Shown here: piece after piece, positions 1-8,815 of the stretch
How the letters are laid out: the number at the start of each line of letters is the position of its first letter
Numbering within the stretch: position 1 is the stretch's first letter
DNA from: JBOGUF01 sp050696075
GTDB taxonomy: Bacteria > Chloroflexota > Chloroflexia > Thermomicrobiales > UBA6265
DNA length: 54,393 nucleotides
Assembly (NCBI GenBank): GCA_050696075.1
Contig: JBOGUF010000071.1
Coordinates: 1-54,393 of the forward strand
Reading direction: 5' to 3'
Notes under the pieces: generated by a model
The model's database searches: none
What the model was told of the DNA's origin: nothing
The model's input: the letters and a program-made list of their open reading frames with translations, nothing else
Made by a program: the position numbers and the translations under genes

Positions 1-17
1 CCCTTGCCGCCCTACCT

Positions 18-1238
18 CTACGGTGTCGCCATGACGTCGATCTTCGTCACCTGACCGGGAAGAGTTTGGACGACCATCGAGATCAGGATGGGGTCGCCGG
101 TCAACTCTTCCAGGTCGAGGCGGTAGATGCCGGGGAGGACCCAGACGAGGTCGCCTTCTTCAATCGGGTCCTGCCAGATGACGATGCCGGCCTGATCCCG
201 CAGGAGGTAGACCTCGCCCGCGCCGTGCGGGAAGCGGATGATCGAGCCGCGGATGAAGGTCGTCTCCTCGGCGATAATTTCGACCTGGACCCGGGTTTCC
301 TGGCCGCTCGGGTTCGCCCAGAAGACGGCGTAGTTGCCCACCGGCAACTCGATCCGGTTCTGATCGGTCAGGGTCGCGGCGAAGGGCTCGCCTTCCGGAT
401 CGGCGTCGGTCGCGGCGACCGCGCCCTCGATCGTTGCTTGCGGGAAGAGGCCGCCGATCTCCTCGATCTCGAGGAAGCCGTTGCGTATGACGACCTCAAC
501 CTCTTCGAGCACCTGGAAGAGCGCTTCCCGCAACTCCTCCGCGCTCCCTGCGCCGAGGAGAAGGCCGCCGCTCTCGTCGGCGATGCACTGGAGGTTTTGC
601 TGTTCCTCCTCGAGCAGGGCGAAGCCGATGACATGGGTCGTCACCCCCACGCCGCCCTGTTTCAGCGTCCGCGAGGCGGTGCAGGGATCGCCGCCGCAGG
701 TTTCCAGGCCGTCGGTGACGAGGACGACGGCGTTGGTTACGCCCTCGGCGGCATCCGGGAAGTCATCCGCGGCTTCCCGCAGCGAGAGGGCAATCGGCGT
801 CCAGCCGACCGGCTGATAGGCCGCGACCTGCTCGCGCAGCGCTTCCTTGTTCACTCCCTCGATCGGAACTTGGAGTTCGGTCGATTGGCAGCTCTCGGCG
901 CGCCCGGCCTCAGTGTTAGTGCCGCGGTGGCCGTAGACGCGGAAGCCGACGTTGATCCCTTCCCGTTCCGGGATCTCCTCGATGACGTCGTTGAGGACCT
1001 GCTTGGCGGCGTCGATCCGCGTCACCTCCTCCCCTTCGACGACGGGGCCGGCCATTGACCCGGAGGAGTCGAGGATGAGCTCGACGTTGACCGTGCCCGG
1101 CGCGGTTTGCGCCTCGGACTCCTCCTGCGCGATGGCGCCCGGCGTCCAGGCAAAGATCGCCGCCAGGGACAGCATCATGGCTGCCAGCGTTACCCAACGG
1201 ATGGCTCTTGCGTGGCTTTGCTGTTCTCGGTGCTGCAT
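18..1238 (-). CDS. Secreted von Willebrand factor A domain protein
   Basis: 406 aa. An N-terminal signal peptide or anchor (hydrophobic residues about 16-37, ending near AIAQ) is followed by a VWA domain. The MIDAS metal site is visible as DSSGS at residues 57-61, and a later VVLVTDGLET strand carries the third MIDAS Asp. VWA domains with an intact MIDAS usually bind protein ligands through a divalent metal. The roughly 150-residue C-terminal part looks like beta-rich repeats and I do not recognise it. The start at 1238 follows a GAGGGAG ribosome site. Probably exported and surface-exposed; ligand unknown. Confidence 0.85.
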   Translation of the reverse strand: MQHREQQSHARAIRWVTLAAMMLSLAAIFAWTPGAIAQEESEAQTAPGTVNVELILDSSGSMAGPVVEGEEVTRIDAAKQVLNDVIEEIPEREGINVGFRVYGHRGTNTEAGRAESCQSTELQVPIEGVNKEALREQVAAYQPVGWTPIALSLREAADDFPDAAEGVTNAVVLVTDGLETCGGDPCTASRTLKQGGVGVTTHVIGFALLEEEQQNLQCIADESGGLLLGAGSAEELREALFQVLEEVEVVIRNGFLEIEEIGGLFPQATIEGAVAATDADPEGEPFAATLTDQNRIELPVGNYAVFWANPSGQETRVQVEIIAEETTFIRGSIIRFPHGAGEVYLLRDQAGIVIWQDPIEEGDLVWVLPGIYRLDLEELTGDPILISMVVQTLPGQVTKIDVMATP

Positions 1239-1335
1239 GCGCGCTCCCTCTCACGAACTCCCGCTACCCGGACCGTGATCCCGGCGAGGTGCAACAAGTG
1301 CACATGCCGTGCCGCTGTCCTGGCGGCGTCAGCCA

Positions 1336-1887
1336 CTACCGGACGGCCGGTATCGGAGCCGGCGTTGTCATCGCGGCGTACATCCCGCCGAGGAAACGGG
1401 ACGGCACGGTCAAGAGCCGCGTCGGTGGCTCGTAGCCCGAAGCCGTCGCCATCGGGCCGAAGGCGACGAAGGAGAGCGGGTACGGCACCCAGCGGTTACC
1501 CTGATCGGCGTCGTACTCGACGATGACAAGGCGGCCGCTCGGCTTCAAATAGGCCCGCCACCCCGCCAGGAGCGCGACCTGATTGCGCACGAAGTGGACG
1601 GCGTTGGCGGCTAGGATGCCGTCGAGTGGCGGTAGGTCGAGCGGATGGGTGAAGTCGGCCGGGAGCAGGTGGAGGTTCGCGCCGGGAAACGAGCGATCGC
1701 ACACGCTCTGTAACGCGCCAAGCGACGAACGGTCGCGATCGACCGCGTAGATTTCGACCGCCGGCCCCGCGATGTCACGCAAGGCGAGGGTAAAGGCGCC
1801 GTCCCCCGCGCCGAAGTCCGCCCAGACCCCGCCCGATCCCCGCCCGACACCGTTCTCGATCAGCCGCACGTGGTCCTGATGATTCAT
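1336..1887 (-). CDS. Class I SAM-dependent methyltransferase
   Basis: 183 aa from the chosen ATG. Motif I (VWADFGAGDGAF), which binds S-adenosylmethionine, starts about 20 residues in, followed by an acidic strand end (IYAVDRD) and a motif resembling post-I/II (LDGILAANAVHFV). The length suits a compact Rossmann methyltransferase without an extra substrate domain, so the substrate cannot be read. A TTG at 1923 would add 12 residues and sit next to the upstream stop; the ATG at 1887 is preferred because homology-like sequence begins there, though neither has a clear ribosome site. Directly downstream of the opine-dehydrogenase-like gene, so probably co-transcribed. Confidence 0.75.
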   Translation of the reverse strand: MNHQDHVRLIENGVGRGSGGVWADFGAGDGAFTLALRDIAGPAVEIYAVDRDRSSLGALQSVCDRSFPGANLHLLPADFTHPLDLPPLDGILAANAVHFVRNQVALLAGWRAYLKPSGRLVIVEYDADQGNRWVPYPLSFVAFGPMATASGYEPPTRLLTVPSRFLGGMYAAMTTPAPIPAVR

Positions 1888-1924
1888 GCGGCTATCGTCG
1901 GGTACCGCGGCGGCGCAACACAAG

Positions 1925-3001
1925 TCACAGGGCGGCGATCGCTTCCGGCGTTAAGCCTGCCAGGTCGAGGTCGCTGGCCGTGCGCCCGATGGCGCGGCAG
2001 TCCGTGCCGAGCACCGCGGAAGCCAGGGTGATGATGGCGTCCATGACCGGCGTTTCGACGCCGACTTCGTCGCCGATGGCGGCCCAGGTCACGAGCCCGA
2101 ACGGCACGTCCTCGCGCAGCCAGCGGGTGTCGATGGCGCCGGGGGCACGAAGGGCGGTCAGCATGCGCGAGCCGTTTATGACGCCCCAGAGGTCGCCGGC
2201 CGGGCCGAAGCCGGCCTGGTGGAATCCCTCGGCGACCGGCGTCAGCGACAATCCCAGTGCGGCGCCGATCGCCAGCCGCTCGGAGTCGAGCGCCTCGATA
2301 GTCCGCGCCACCGCCGGCGTCACTCCTTCTTCATAGAACCAGAACTCGCCCCGGCTGCGCTCGATCCGGCCGGCGTTGAGCAGCACGCCCGGTGGGTGGA
2401 CGATCGGGTTGAGCGCCGAGAGTCCGGCTGCCAAGACGTGCGGGTAGGCCACCGCGCCGGGGAAGAGTTCCCGGAGCACCGGCATTGCCTCGTCCGTTTG
2501 GCTCGCTGGATAGACGCCGATGCCGAGGCGCGGCACGACGCCCCAGATCACGGCACGATCCGGCGCGGTTTTGCGGCAGACGTAGGGCGCGGTGTCCGCC
2601 TCGGCCAGGATGATTCCGGTCGCGCCCGCCGCTCGCAACGCCTTGGCGAAGGCGAGGGCGCCGAGGTTTCCCGGCAGGAGCGCCAGCAGGTGCCCCGGCC
2701 GCAAGTGCGGCACGATCTGCTCGATGAAAGGCTGATGCGCGTACGACGGCACGGAGCAAATCAGCGTTTCCGACCAGGCGAGCGCCTCCGCCGGGTCGGT
2801 CGTCACCCCGGCCACACGCGCCGCGCCCGTTTTGCCCTCCCCCTCCAAGTAAATCACGCCGCGCTCTTGGATCGGCTCGACCGCGTGCGCGAAGGCGGGA
2901 TGCTCCCAGAGCAGCACGTCATGCCCACCAAGCGCCAAGTGCGCCGCCAAACTAAAGGCCGTGTTGCCGCCCCCGAGGATTGTGAGGCGTTGTCCGGTCA
3001 C
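1925..3001 (-). CDS. NAD/NADP octopine/nopaline dehydrogenase family protein
   Basis: 358 aa. A Rossmann dinucleotide site opens the protein (LTILGGGNTAFSLAAHLA), followed by VLLWEHPAF where cofactor specificity is usually set. An internal LLALLPGNLGALAFAKAL and a C-terminal helical region with a His-containing segment (GLSALNPIVHPPGVLLNAGRIE) match the opine dehydrogenase layout, in which a keto acid and an amino acid are reductively condensed. The start is a GTG at 3001 with GAGGGAG 5-6 bases upstream; an ATG at 3061 would add 20 unrelated residues. Substrate unknown; some family members make opine-like metallophores, but none of the partner genes is here. Confidence 0.8.
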   Translation of the reverse strand: MTGQRLTILGGGNTAFSLAAHLALGGHDVLLWEHPAFAHAVEPIQERGVIYLEGEGKTGAARVAGVTTDPAEALAWSETLICSVPSYAHQPFIEQIVPHLRPGHLLALLPGNLGALAFAKALRAAGATGIILAEADTAPYVCRKTAPDRAVIWGVVPRLGIGVYPASQTDEAMPVLRELFPGAVAYPHVLAAGLSALNPIVHPPGVLLNAGRIERSRGEFWFYEEGVTPAVARTIEALDSERLAIGAALGLSLTPVAEGFHQAGFGPAGDLWGVINGSRMLTALRAPGAIDTRWLREDVPFGLVTWAAIGDEVGVETPVMDAIITLASAVLGTDCRAIGRTASDLDLAGLTPEAIAAL

Positions 3002-3088
3002 CGTTACTCCCTCACCGTCTGGCGCGATGCGTTCCGCATGCTGATCGCGCTGTCGTGTCACGGTGCGGGATCGTAGCGCATTGGGGGG

Positions 3089-3322
3089 TCAGGCGGGAAT
3101 GGGGCTCAGGGGGGATTCGATCTGGCGACAACGAAAGGAGAAGATGGCAAGCCCCAGTGACGTCGCGGCCCAGGCCCACAGGTCCGGTTCGTCGCGGGCG
3201 CCCGCGGCGCAGGTCAAGGCGGCCAGTAGGTAGAGCACTGCCGCGATGCGGGGAACGCGAGTGATGGCCACGGCGGCGAACAGCCAGAGCGTCGCGGCCA
3301 ACAGGACGAGTAGGCTTGCCAT
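3089..3322 (-). CDS. Small two-helix membrane protein
   Basis: 77 aa with two hydrophobic segments (residues about 2-22 and 28-40) and a third mildly hydrophobic stretch near AWAATSLGLAIFSF. The ATG at 3322 has AAGGAGG eight bases upstream, a strong ribosome site, which is the main evidence the gene is real; a GTG three codons earlier would overlap that site. No recognisable family. Probably an inner-membrane protein. Confidence 0.5.
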   Translation of the reverse strand: MASLLVLLAATLWLFAAVAITRVPRIAAVLYLLAALTCAAGARDEPDLWAWAATSLGLAIFSFRCRQIESPLSPIPA

Positions 3323-3456
3323 CCTCCTCACCTCCTTGTGAGACGGGGTTGCCAGGCCGCCGGGTTGTCACGCCGATCCCGGCAATCGGGCTAGTCAAGT
3401 GCTTGTTCCGCCAGCAGCGGCGAGTTCCGACCGAATCAAATCGCCATCGATGAGCC

Positions 3457-3777
3457 TTAGCCCGTCGCCCGGGCCAGGCGGATGCGGATGCGGCGGCGTC
3501 GATGGCGACGGTGAGCGGAGCGCGGCAAGCCGGGGATCCAGCAGGCGCCGTCAAGGTAGTCCTGCATCACGAGGCCGGCTTCCCAGCGACTGTCGCAGGT
3601 GCTGACGAGGACGCCGTTGACGAAGACTTGCCAGTTGGGGCCGGCCGGGTTGAAGTAGTTGCCGCTGTCGGAGTGGTCGAGGACGATCGCCCACTGCCGC
3701 TGGTGCTCGATAGTATCCAGCACCCACAGAACGTCGCCGGGAACCCGTCCTTGTTCGTAGTATTTGACATCCGGCAT
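3457..3777 (-). CDS. Hypothetical protein
   Basis: 106 aa. A GGGAGG site lies six bases before the ATG. The first 80 residues look like a compact domain (VLWVLDTIEHQRQWAIVLDHSD, then WQVFVNGVLVSTCDSRWEAG). The tail becomes almost all Arg/His (HRRHRRRRIRIRL), which may mean the true end was lost by a frameshift. I recognise no family. Confidence 0.45.
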   Translation of the reverse strand: MPDVKYYEQGRVPGDVLWVLDTIEHQRQWAIVLDHSDSGNYFNPAGPNWQVFVNGVLVSTCDSRWEAGLVMQDYLDGACWIPGLPRSAHRRHRRRRIRIRLARATG

Positions 3778-3784
3778 GGAGCCC

Positions 3785-4422
3785 TCCCTTATCCTGAGGA
3801 TGACTTCCTTCGCGAAATGGGCGACAACTACGAAGACCAGCCGCGGCGGGCCGGCGGTGACGTCTCGTTTCGTGATCGGTTACGTCCTTCCCTTCCTCGC
3901 CGTCACAACCATCGGTTGCTGCGCCTTCACCCTCTTTCTGGGCGAGGGCGGCCTGATCTGGTCGCTCGCCTGGTTCGTGGTCGCCAACATCTTTTTCCAG
4001 CCGGGACTGATCTTCTACGACGCGTTGTTGCCGACGGTCAGCACGGAGCAAAATCGCGGATGGGTGAGCGGTCTCGGCATCGGCTCGAAGCGCACGCTCA
4101 ATCGCCTGCTGGTCCTGTGGGGGGTCGCACTCTCGCTGGCCGCGGTCAGTTCCGCCGCGAACCTGCCGTCGGCGGCCTTCTGGCTGATCGCCCCGCTCGT
4201 CGGCATCGCCGTTGGCGGCACCGCCACCACCAACCGTCCCTACCTGATGCGCGCCTCGCCCCAGCCCACGCCATCGGCCAGTGTTACGGCCTCTAGGCCA
4301 TGGTCGGCCGCTTTTCCGCCATCTCCGGCCCGCTGCTCTGGGCCTGGATCGTCGATTGGCTCGGCTGGGGTCGGCCGGTGGCGGTGGCGAGCCTGGTGGT
4401 GATGATCGTGATCGCGGGGTGA
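3785..4422 (+). pseudogene. Decayed UMF1/Atg22-type MFS transporter
   Basis: The segment encodes membrane helices typical of the UMF1 branch of the major facilitator superfamily: NIFFQPGLIFYDALLP, the loop RGWVSGLGIGS, and later GGTATTNRPYLMR. The C-terminal part continues in another frame (AMVGRFSAISGPLLWAWIVDW then GRPVAVASLVVMIVIAG) with a TAG at 4294-4296 where relatives carry Tyr in GLYAMVGR. The N-terminal helices and the central part are missing: intact members are above 400 residues, while only about 200 codons remain. Frameshift near 4260-4279, nonsense codon and internal deletion show this is a remnant. Confidence 0.75.
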
Positions 4423-4973
4423 TCCCGCGGCCAGTAGATGATGCATCGCATGGCCGAGAATGACACGACGTCGAGTGCCGATGACGCCAGCAACGTTCAG
4501 CGGATCGGCGCCGCTTCGCTGGAACGATTCCAGTGGCGGAATCACAAAGGTGTGCCGCAGCCTACTGCACAATTCTCTTTTCGGACCACGCCCTCACAGG
4601 TTGGCATGTATCGGCCGCCTCCATCAACTGGCGGGCAAGACGGAAATCGCCTTCGGTAATCTCAATCCAGGCGCGTGTCGACTGACTGTCTAGAGTGACG
4701 CCACCTATGCTCTACGACTCGTTAGCCCCCTGGCACCGCCCTGCATGCACCGTCATTCGCGGCGGCGCGGTACGAACCTGGCCGCCCGTTCGGTCTCCGG
4801 CATCACGAAGGAGAGCGCATGAACGGCATCGCGCGGGGGGCGTTCGAGACGGAGTTCGGGTTCGCGCAGGAAGTATGCCGCTCATGAAGAAACCGCCGGT
4901 GGGGGGCGGGGAGGGATGGCACTCCTCGACCGAACCGGCGGTCTCGGCGGCCTCAGGGAGGGATTCACTGAGG

Positions 4974-5008
4974 TGTACGTACGGTACATTATCGGTGACA
5001 TTTTGTCA
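4974..5008. promoter_or_regulatory. Two neighbouring dyad sequences, operator-like
   Basis: TGTACGTACGGTACA (4974-4988, arms TGTAC/GTACA) is followed 7 bases later by TGACATTTTGTCA (4996-5008, perfect 5-bp arms around TTT). They stand upstream of citrate synthase, about 310 bases from its start. They have the size of repressor sites, but no regulator can be assigned. Confidence 0.25.
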
Positions 5009-5014
5009 AGACAG

Positions 5015-5081
5015 GCGTTAGCGATTAGGTGTTAGGAGCGGCATCGTTTCCCCTAACGCCTAACGCCTACGCCCTAACGCC
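5015..5081. repeat. Heptad-repeat hairpin element
   Basis: The left arm (5015-5036) contains GCGTTAG, GTGTTAGG and similar 7-mers; the right arm (5051-5081) has CCTAACG in tandem degenerate copies. The arms are reverse complements with mismatches around a loop of about 14 bases. It belongs to the same class as the elements near 5231, 16672, 17662, 17844 and 18454. Confidence 0.6.
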
Positions 5082-5230
5082 TTCGGTCGTGCTAGGATTC
5101 CCGCGCGATGGCGTCGCGACGCTTGGCCGCCCGCGCGGCGCGGCGTGGACGGTGTTCTACCCGACGAGTGGGGAGCGTGGTGACCAATCCGTTCCGGCAG
5201 TGAAGCCGGCCGGAGTGGCTTCGCTATTCC

Positions 5231-5299
5231 CGAGCTATCAGCTGTCAGGCATTCAACGCCCGAGCCAATACGCGGCTGATAGCTGACGGCTGACGGCTC
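5231..5299. repeat. Heptad-repeat hairpin element, AGCTATCAGC type
   Basis: The left arm CGAGCTATCAGCTGTCAGGC (5231-5250) pairs imperfectly with the right arm 5274-5299, which contains GGCTGATAGC followed by two degenerate TGACGGC heptads. The same words recur at 17662-17716 and 17885-17915. It ends 18 bases before the citrate synthase start. Confidence 0.6.
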
Positions 5300-5317
5300 A
5301 ACAACAAGAGGAGCGCA

Positions 5318-6478
5318 ATGATGAGTCCTCCGACCGCGATTGCCACCGAGATGCCGCTTCCGAAGCCGGAGGGGTTGGAGGGGGTCGTCGCGGCGTCCAC
5401 GGCTCTCAGCCACGTGTTCGGCGAAGAGGGAAAGCTCAACTACCGCGGCTTCGACATCCACGAACTGGCCGGCAAGGCCACCTTCGAGGAGGTCGCCTTT
5501 CTGCTCTGGATGGGGCATCTCCCCAACCGACAGGAACTCGACGACCTCAACAGCAAGTTGGAGAGACACCGGACGCTGCCGGAGGCGCTCCTGACAATCC
5601 TGGCCACCCTGCCACGAGACACCGAGCCGATGGATGCGCTTCGCACCGGCGTCTCAGCCCTCGGCTGCGTTCTGCCGGGCGTTTTCGACGACATCCCGGA
5701 TCTGGACGAAGCGGTCGCGATCGCCGCTCGCTTCCCTGGCATCCTCGCGGCCTTTCACCGGCTGCGTCAGGGCCTAGAGCCGATCCCGCCGAAGCCCGGC
5801 CACAACACCGCCCAGAGCTACCTCTATCAACTCTTCGGTAAGGAGCCGGAGGAGCGTCACTGGGGGCCATTGGAGACCTACCTCATCTTGCTCGCCGACC
5901 ACGGCATGAATGCCTCGACGTTCACCGCCCGCGTCATCGCCTCGACGCGGTCGGACATGTGCTCGGCCCTGACCGGCGCGATCGGCGCGCTGAAGGGCCC
6001 GCTGCACGGCGGCGCGCCCTCGAAGGTGCTCGACATGCTGCAGCAGATCGGCTCGGTCGACAACGTCGAGGAGTGGCTGACCGCCGCGCTCGACCGGGGC
6101 GACCGGCTGATGGGCTTCGGCCACCGGGTCTACAAGGCGGAGGACCCGCGCGCCGAAATCCTCCGTGGTCTCGCTGAGACGGCAAGCGACCCTGACTTCT
6201 ACGCGCTCTCGAAGAAGACGGAGGAGCGGGCCTTGGCGCTGCTGGATGAGCGCAAGCCGGGCCGCCGCCTCTACACAAACGTCGAGTTCTATTCGGCGGC
6301 GGTGCTGGCGGCCGTCGGCCTGCCGGGTGACATGTTCACCCCGACCTTCGCCGTCGCCCGCTCCGTCGGCTACAGCGCTCACGTCTTGGAGCAGATGAGC
6401 AACAACCGCCTCATCCGCCCACAGTCGGAGTTCGTCGGCCCTACCGACCACACCTTTGTGCCGATTGCCGAGCGCTAA
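5318..6478 (+). CDS. gltA: Citrate synthase
   Basis: 386 aa, the short bacterial/thermophile form. It condenses acetyl-CoA with oxaloacetate as the first step of the TCA cycle. Visible signatures are LHGGAPSKVLDML (His230), the GFGHRVYK motif (catalytic His269) and FTPTFAVARSVGY near the C-terminus with the expected Arg-rich end (NNRLIRP). The start ATG at 5318 is followed directly by a second ATG; AGAGGAG lies 4 and 7 bases before them, so either may be used. A single-gene unit. 2-Methylcitrate synthases are close relatives, but no prp genes are present. Confidence 0.93.
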   Translation: MMSPPTAIATEMPLPKPEGLEGVVAASTALSHVFGEEGKLNYRGFDIHELAGKATFEEVAFLLWMGHLPNRQELDDLNSKLERHRTLPEALLTILATLPRDTEPMDALRTGVSALGCVLPGVFDDIPDLDEAVAIAARFPGILAAFHRLRQGLEPIPPKPGHNTAQSYLYQLFGKEPEERHWGPLETYLILLADHGMNASTFTARVIASTRSDMCSALTGAIGALKGPLHGGAPSKVLDMLQQIGSVDNVEEWLTAALDRGDRLMGFGHRVYKAEDPRAEILRGLAETASDPDFYALSKKTEERALALLDERKPGRRLYTNVEFYSAAVLAAVGLPGDMFTPTFAVARSVGYSAHVLEQMSNNRLIRPQSEFVGPTDHTFVPIAER

Positions 6479-6544
6479 GGTCGGCGTCCGGTGCCGCCTA
6501 CTGTCAAACGAGATCGTCGATGACCGCGGCTCTGGAGACACACT

Positions 6545-6778
6545 TTGGCACGCGCATCAGGAAAACAGATGGAAGGTACCGAGTATGGCGCCGACGCGGA
6601 AGGAGCAGAGGCAGAGGAGTTGCCCCCATACGTTCCTCAGACGCCACTCGGCCGTCGGCTCATGGCGATACGCGAACAAATCCTGGCATCGGGCCAGCCG
6701 CTGCTCGAAAGCTGGGAGGATCTTGAGCGGGAGATTGCCGAGCGACGCGGCGGCGCCTATCTCGATGACCCCTCATGA
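6545..6778 (+). CDS. Putative antitoxin partner of the PIN protein
   Basis: 77 aa from a TTG with GGAG seven bases upstream; an ATG at 6569 would give 69 aa. The protein is acidic at the N-terminus, with a helical second half (PLGRRLMAIREQILASGQ, then ESWEDLEREIAERRG). It overlaps the following PIN gene by four bases (ATGA), the usual order in vapBC operons. No DNA-binding fold is recognisable, so it is called antitoxin from position and size. Confidence 0.6.
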   Translation: MARASGKQMEGTEYGADAEGAEAEELPPYVPQTPLGRRLMAIREQILASGQPLLESWEDLEREIAERRGGAYLDDPS

Positions 6779-7200
6779 CGCGGACCTATGTCGATGCTGG
6801 CGTATTGATCGCGGCCGCCACAGCGCGGGCTCCAGCGATTTATCAAGCGGCTCTTGCCATCCTGGACGACAGGGATCGGCAGTATGTCTGCAGTTCCTTC
6901 ATTCAGCTCGAGGTCACTCCCAAAGCAAGCTGCCATCGGCAAACGCGAGAGGTAGATTTCTACGAAGACTTCTTCGAAAGCGTCATCGCCTGGGCCGATA
7001 GGTTGGACCTAGTTGTCGAAAACGCGCTCGAGGAGGCGTCGAGGTCAGGGCTCGCGGCACTCGATGCACTCTATGTCGCCGCGGCGAAACTCCTTGGCGC
7101 CGAGGAACTCGTCACGACGGAGCGCCCGGGGAAGCCGATTCATCGCGTGACGGGTATCAAGGTTGTCTCGATCCATCCCAGCGCCGTGCGAACCGCCTGA
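6775..7200 (+). CDS. PIN-domain protein, VapC-like
   Basis: 141 aa. It starts TYVDAGVLIAA, with the first catalytic Asp of the PIN nuclease fold, has a Glu in SSFIQLEVTPKA, the Asp of LAALDALYVAAA, and a C-terminal TTE where many PIN proteins have TxD. PIN toxins cleave RNA in a metal-dependent way. Coupled by ATGA overlap to the small acidic gene before it, so probably the toxin half of a type II pair. Targets unknown. Confidence 0.8.
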   Translation: MTRTYVDAGVLIAAATARAPAIYQAALAILDDRDRQYVCSSFIQLEVTPKASCHRQTREVDFYEDFFESVIAWADRLDLVVENALEEASRSGLAALDALYVAAAKLLGAEELVTTERPGKPIHRVTGIKVVSIHPSAVRTA

Positions 7201-7238
7201 GTGTCCGGGACGTTCCGTTGCTCAGCTTCAGGTTCGGA

Positions 7239-8135
7239 CTACTCCCGCTCCCGGAACGCCCGTTCCAGTCGCTCGCGGGCCGCTGGGATGTCGTCACCGA
7301 GGCGTTCGAGGGCGTCGCGGAGGACGCGCAACCCCGCTTCGCTCGGTTTGGGTTGCAGGTTAGGGTAAATGGAGATGGTGAGGCGTTCGCGCAGGGCGAC
7401 GACGAAGGCGGAGAGGTCGCGGCATAAGGCGTCATCGAGGTAGATACGGTTCTGGTTGAAGGCGTCGGCAAAGGCGAACGCGGCGTCACCGACCTCCTTC
7501 CACGTTTCCCAGCGCAGCGACTCGGGTGGGAACTCGGCCGGCGGCACGAATCGCTCCCCCGGAAGCAACACCGGGTTTGTCACCGCCAGGGCACTTGCCT
7601 CCATCTTGGCCAGCTTCCGATCGAGGTCGGCGATCGCCTCGCGGCGGCGGGCAGTGAGAACATCGGTACCGGCGTCTTGGCGGGCGGCGATGGCGGCCAG
7701 GGCCGCGCCGACGCCCTCCCGCACGTGCGCCACCTCCGCGTCGAGATGCCCTCTGAGTTCGCGCAGCCCTTGGTCAATGGTCGCCAGCGCGCGATCGTCG
7801 ACCGCGGCATGCCGCTCGCGCAACTGGACCAGATGCCGCTCGTGCTCGTGGGTCGTCGTCCGCAAGCCTTCCCGCAACCGGCCCAATTCGGCATCCAGTT
7901 CGGCAATCGCGGTCCTGGCCTCCCCGCGCAGCCGCTCCGCCTCGACCTCATGGCGCGTGGTCAGCTCGGCGCGGAGCGGTTCGACGCCAGCCGTCGGCAG
8001 CGCCGGTCGGTTGGTCCGCGCGGGCAACATCTGTTGGACAAGCGGTTGCAGCGAGATACCCATCACGGTTGTCCCGATCAGGACGATCGCGATCAGGATC
8101 AAGAGGACGATCAAGAAGATGATCAGGAACTCCAC
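7239..8135 (-). CDS. Membrane-anchored coiled-coil protein
   Basis: 298 aa. A single N-terminal transmembrane helix (FLIIFLIVLLILIAIVLIG) is followed by a long Glu/Arg/Leu/Ala-rich stretch (roughly residues 60-180) with heptad character, then a C-terminal globular part with NQNRIYLDDALCRDLS. The GTG at 8135 has GGGGGA upstream and places the helix directly at the N-terminus; an ATG at 8180 would add 15 residues. The topology recalls RmuC-like or envelope scaffold proteins, but the RmuC nuclease domain is absent. Function unknown. Confidence 0.65.
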   Translation of the reverse strand: MEFLIIFLIVLLILIAIVLIGTTVMGISLQPLVQQMLPARTNRPALPTAGVEPLRAELTTRHEVEAERLRGEARTAIAELDAELGRLREGLRTTTHEHERHLVQLRERHAAVDDRALATIDQGLRELRGHLDAEVAHVREGVGAALAAIAARQDAGTDVLTARRREAIADLDRKLAKMEASALAVTNPVLLPGERFVPPAEFPPESLRWETWKEVGDAAFAFADAFNQNRIYLDDALCRDLSAFVVALRERLTISIYPNLQPKPSEAGLRVLRDALERLGDDIPAARERLERAFRERE

Positions 8136-8291
8136 GGACGTTTCCCCCACCGCATCGAGCCCGCGGTGCGCCACGCCCACCGCGTGCGTTTAGGCCGGCC
8201 ATGCTGGCAGGGATTGTAGGACAGGGGGCATAGCCGCCGCCGGTATAACCGAGGGCGGTTCAGGATCAGGCACGCTCCCGCTTCGGGTCGC

Positions 8292-8576
8292 TCACTCCCA
8301 CTGGACGCCACAGACGAGGGCACGGCCTTCTTCGTCCGTCCAGCGTCGGAGTTCCTCGACTTCCTCGTCGTCGACCAGGAAACGAGCGGTGCAGCCGGGG
8401 CAATGGACCACGCTGACGCAGTCGCCGCGCGTCTCGCACAATTCGACAACCAGGCCGTAGGTGTGGCAGCGCCCCTGGCACAGATGGAGGATGATTTCGC
8501 GCACGGTCGGGCTGAGGATCTCCGTTCCCCGTAGCGCGTCGATGATCGGTACGCCGACCCGCTGGACGTCATCCAT
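8292..8576 (-). CDS. Small cysteine-rich hypothetical protein
   Basis: 94 aa. ATG at 8576 with GGGAGG upstream. It contains CQGRCHTYGLVVELCETRGDC and later VHCPGC, giving Cys/His sets able to bind a metal (zinc-ribbon-like), then an acidic stretch (VDDEEVEELRRWTDEEG). No family recognised. Divergent from the secreted-protein gene at 8816; the 239-base gap between them contains the dyad GGAATGCATTCC (8675-8686). Confidence 0.55.
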   Translation of the reverse strand: MDDVQRVGVPIIDALRGTEILSPTVREIILHLCQGRCHTYGLVVELCETRGDCVSVVHCPGCTARFLVDDEEVEELRRWTDEEGRALVCGVQWE

Positions 8577-8815
8577 ACAACACCTCCCTTCCACGCCGCA
8601 TGCTCATCGTCCAAATGGGCCGATTGCGCCGTGTAGAGCGTCCATCTTAGCGGGAGGTACACATTGATGCAATTGGAATGCATTCCTACGCCGAATGGCC
8701 CACGTTTCCCAGGGATGACCGCGACTGGCGCCGCGCGATTGATCACCTACAATCCCCATCGAGCACCGGACGGCGAGCCGCCGCCGGGCCGCACCCGTTC
8801 CATCGAGGAGGACCC

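Larger units (their letters stand above)
4423..5317. other. Long region without a clear gene upstream of citrate synthase
   Basis: About 900 bases. No ORF in either strand looks like a known family. Two tiny overlapping ORFs lie at 4819-4887 (22 codons, preceded by AAGGAGAGC) and 4884-5021 (45 codons), of doubtful reality. Two dyad sequences lie at 4974-5008 and two heptad-repeat hairpins at 5015-5081 and 5231-5299. No tRNA or recognised riboswitch seen. Confidence 0.4.

Noticed and set aside
66..1058. 330-aa plus-strand ORF
   Set aside because: Antisense to the VWA protein, which has a signal peptide and MIDAS motif.
4880..4960. T-box or other riboswitch before citrate synthase
   Set aside because: The GGGATGGCACTCC stretch only loosely recalls a T-box; no specifier loop or terminator/antiterminator pair was found.
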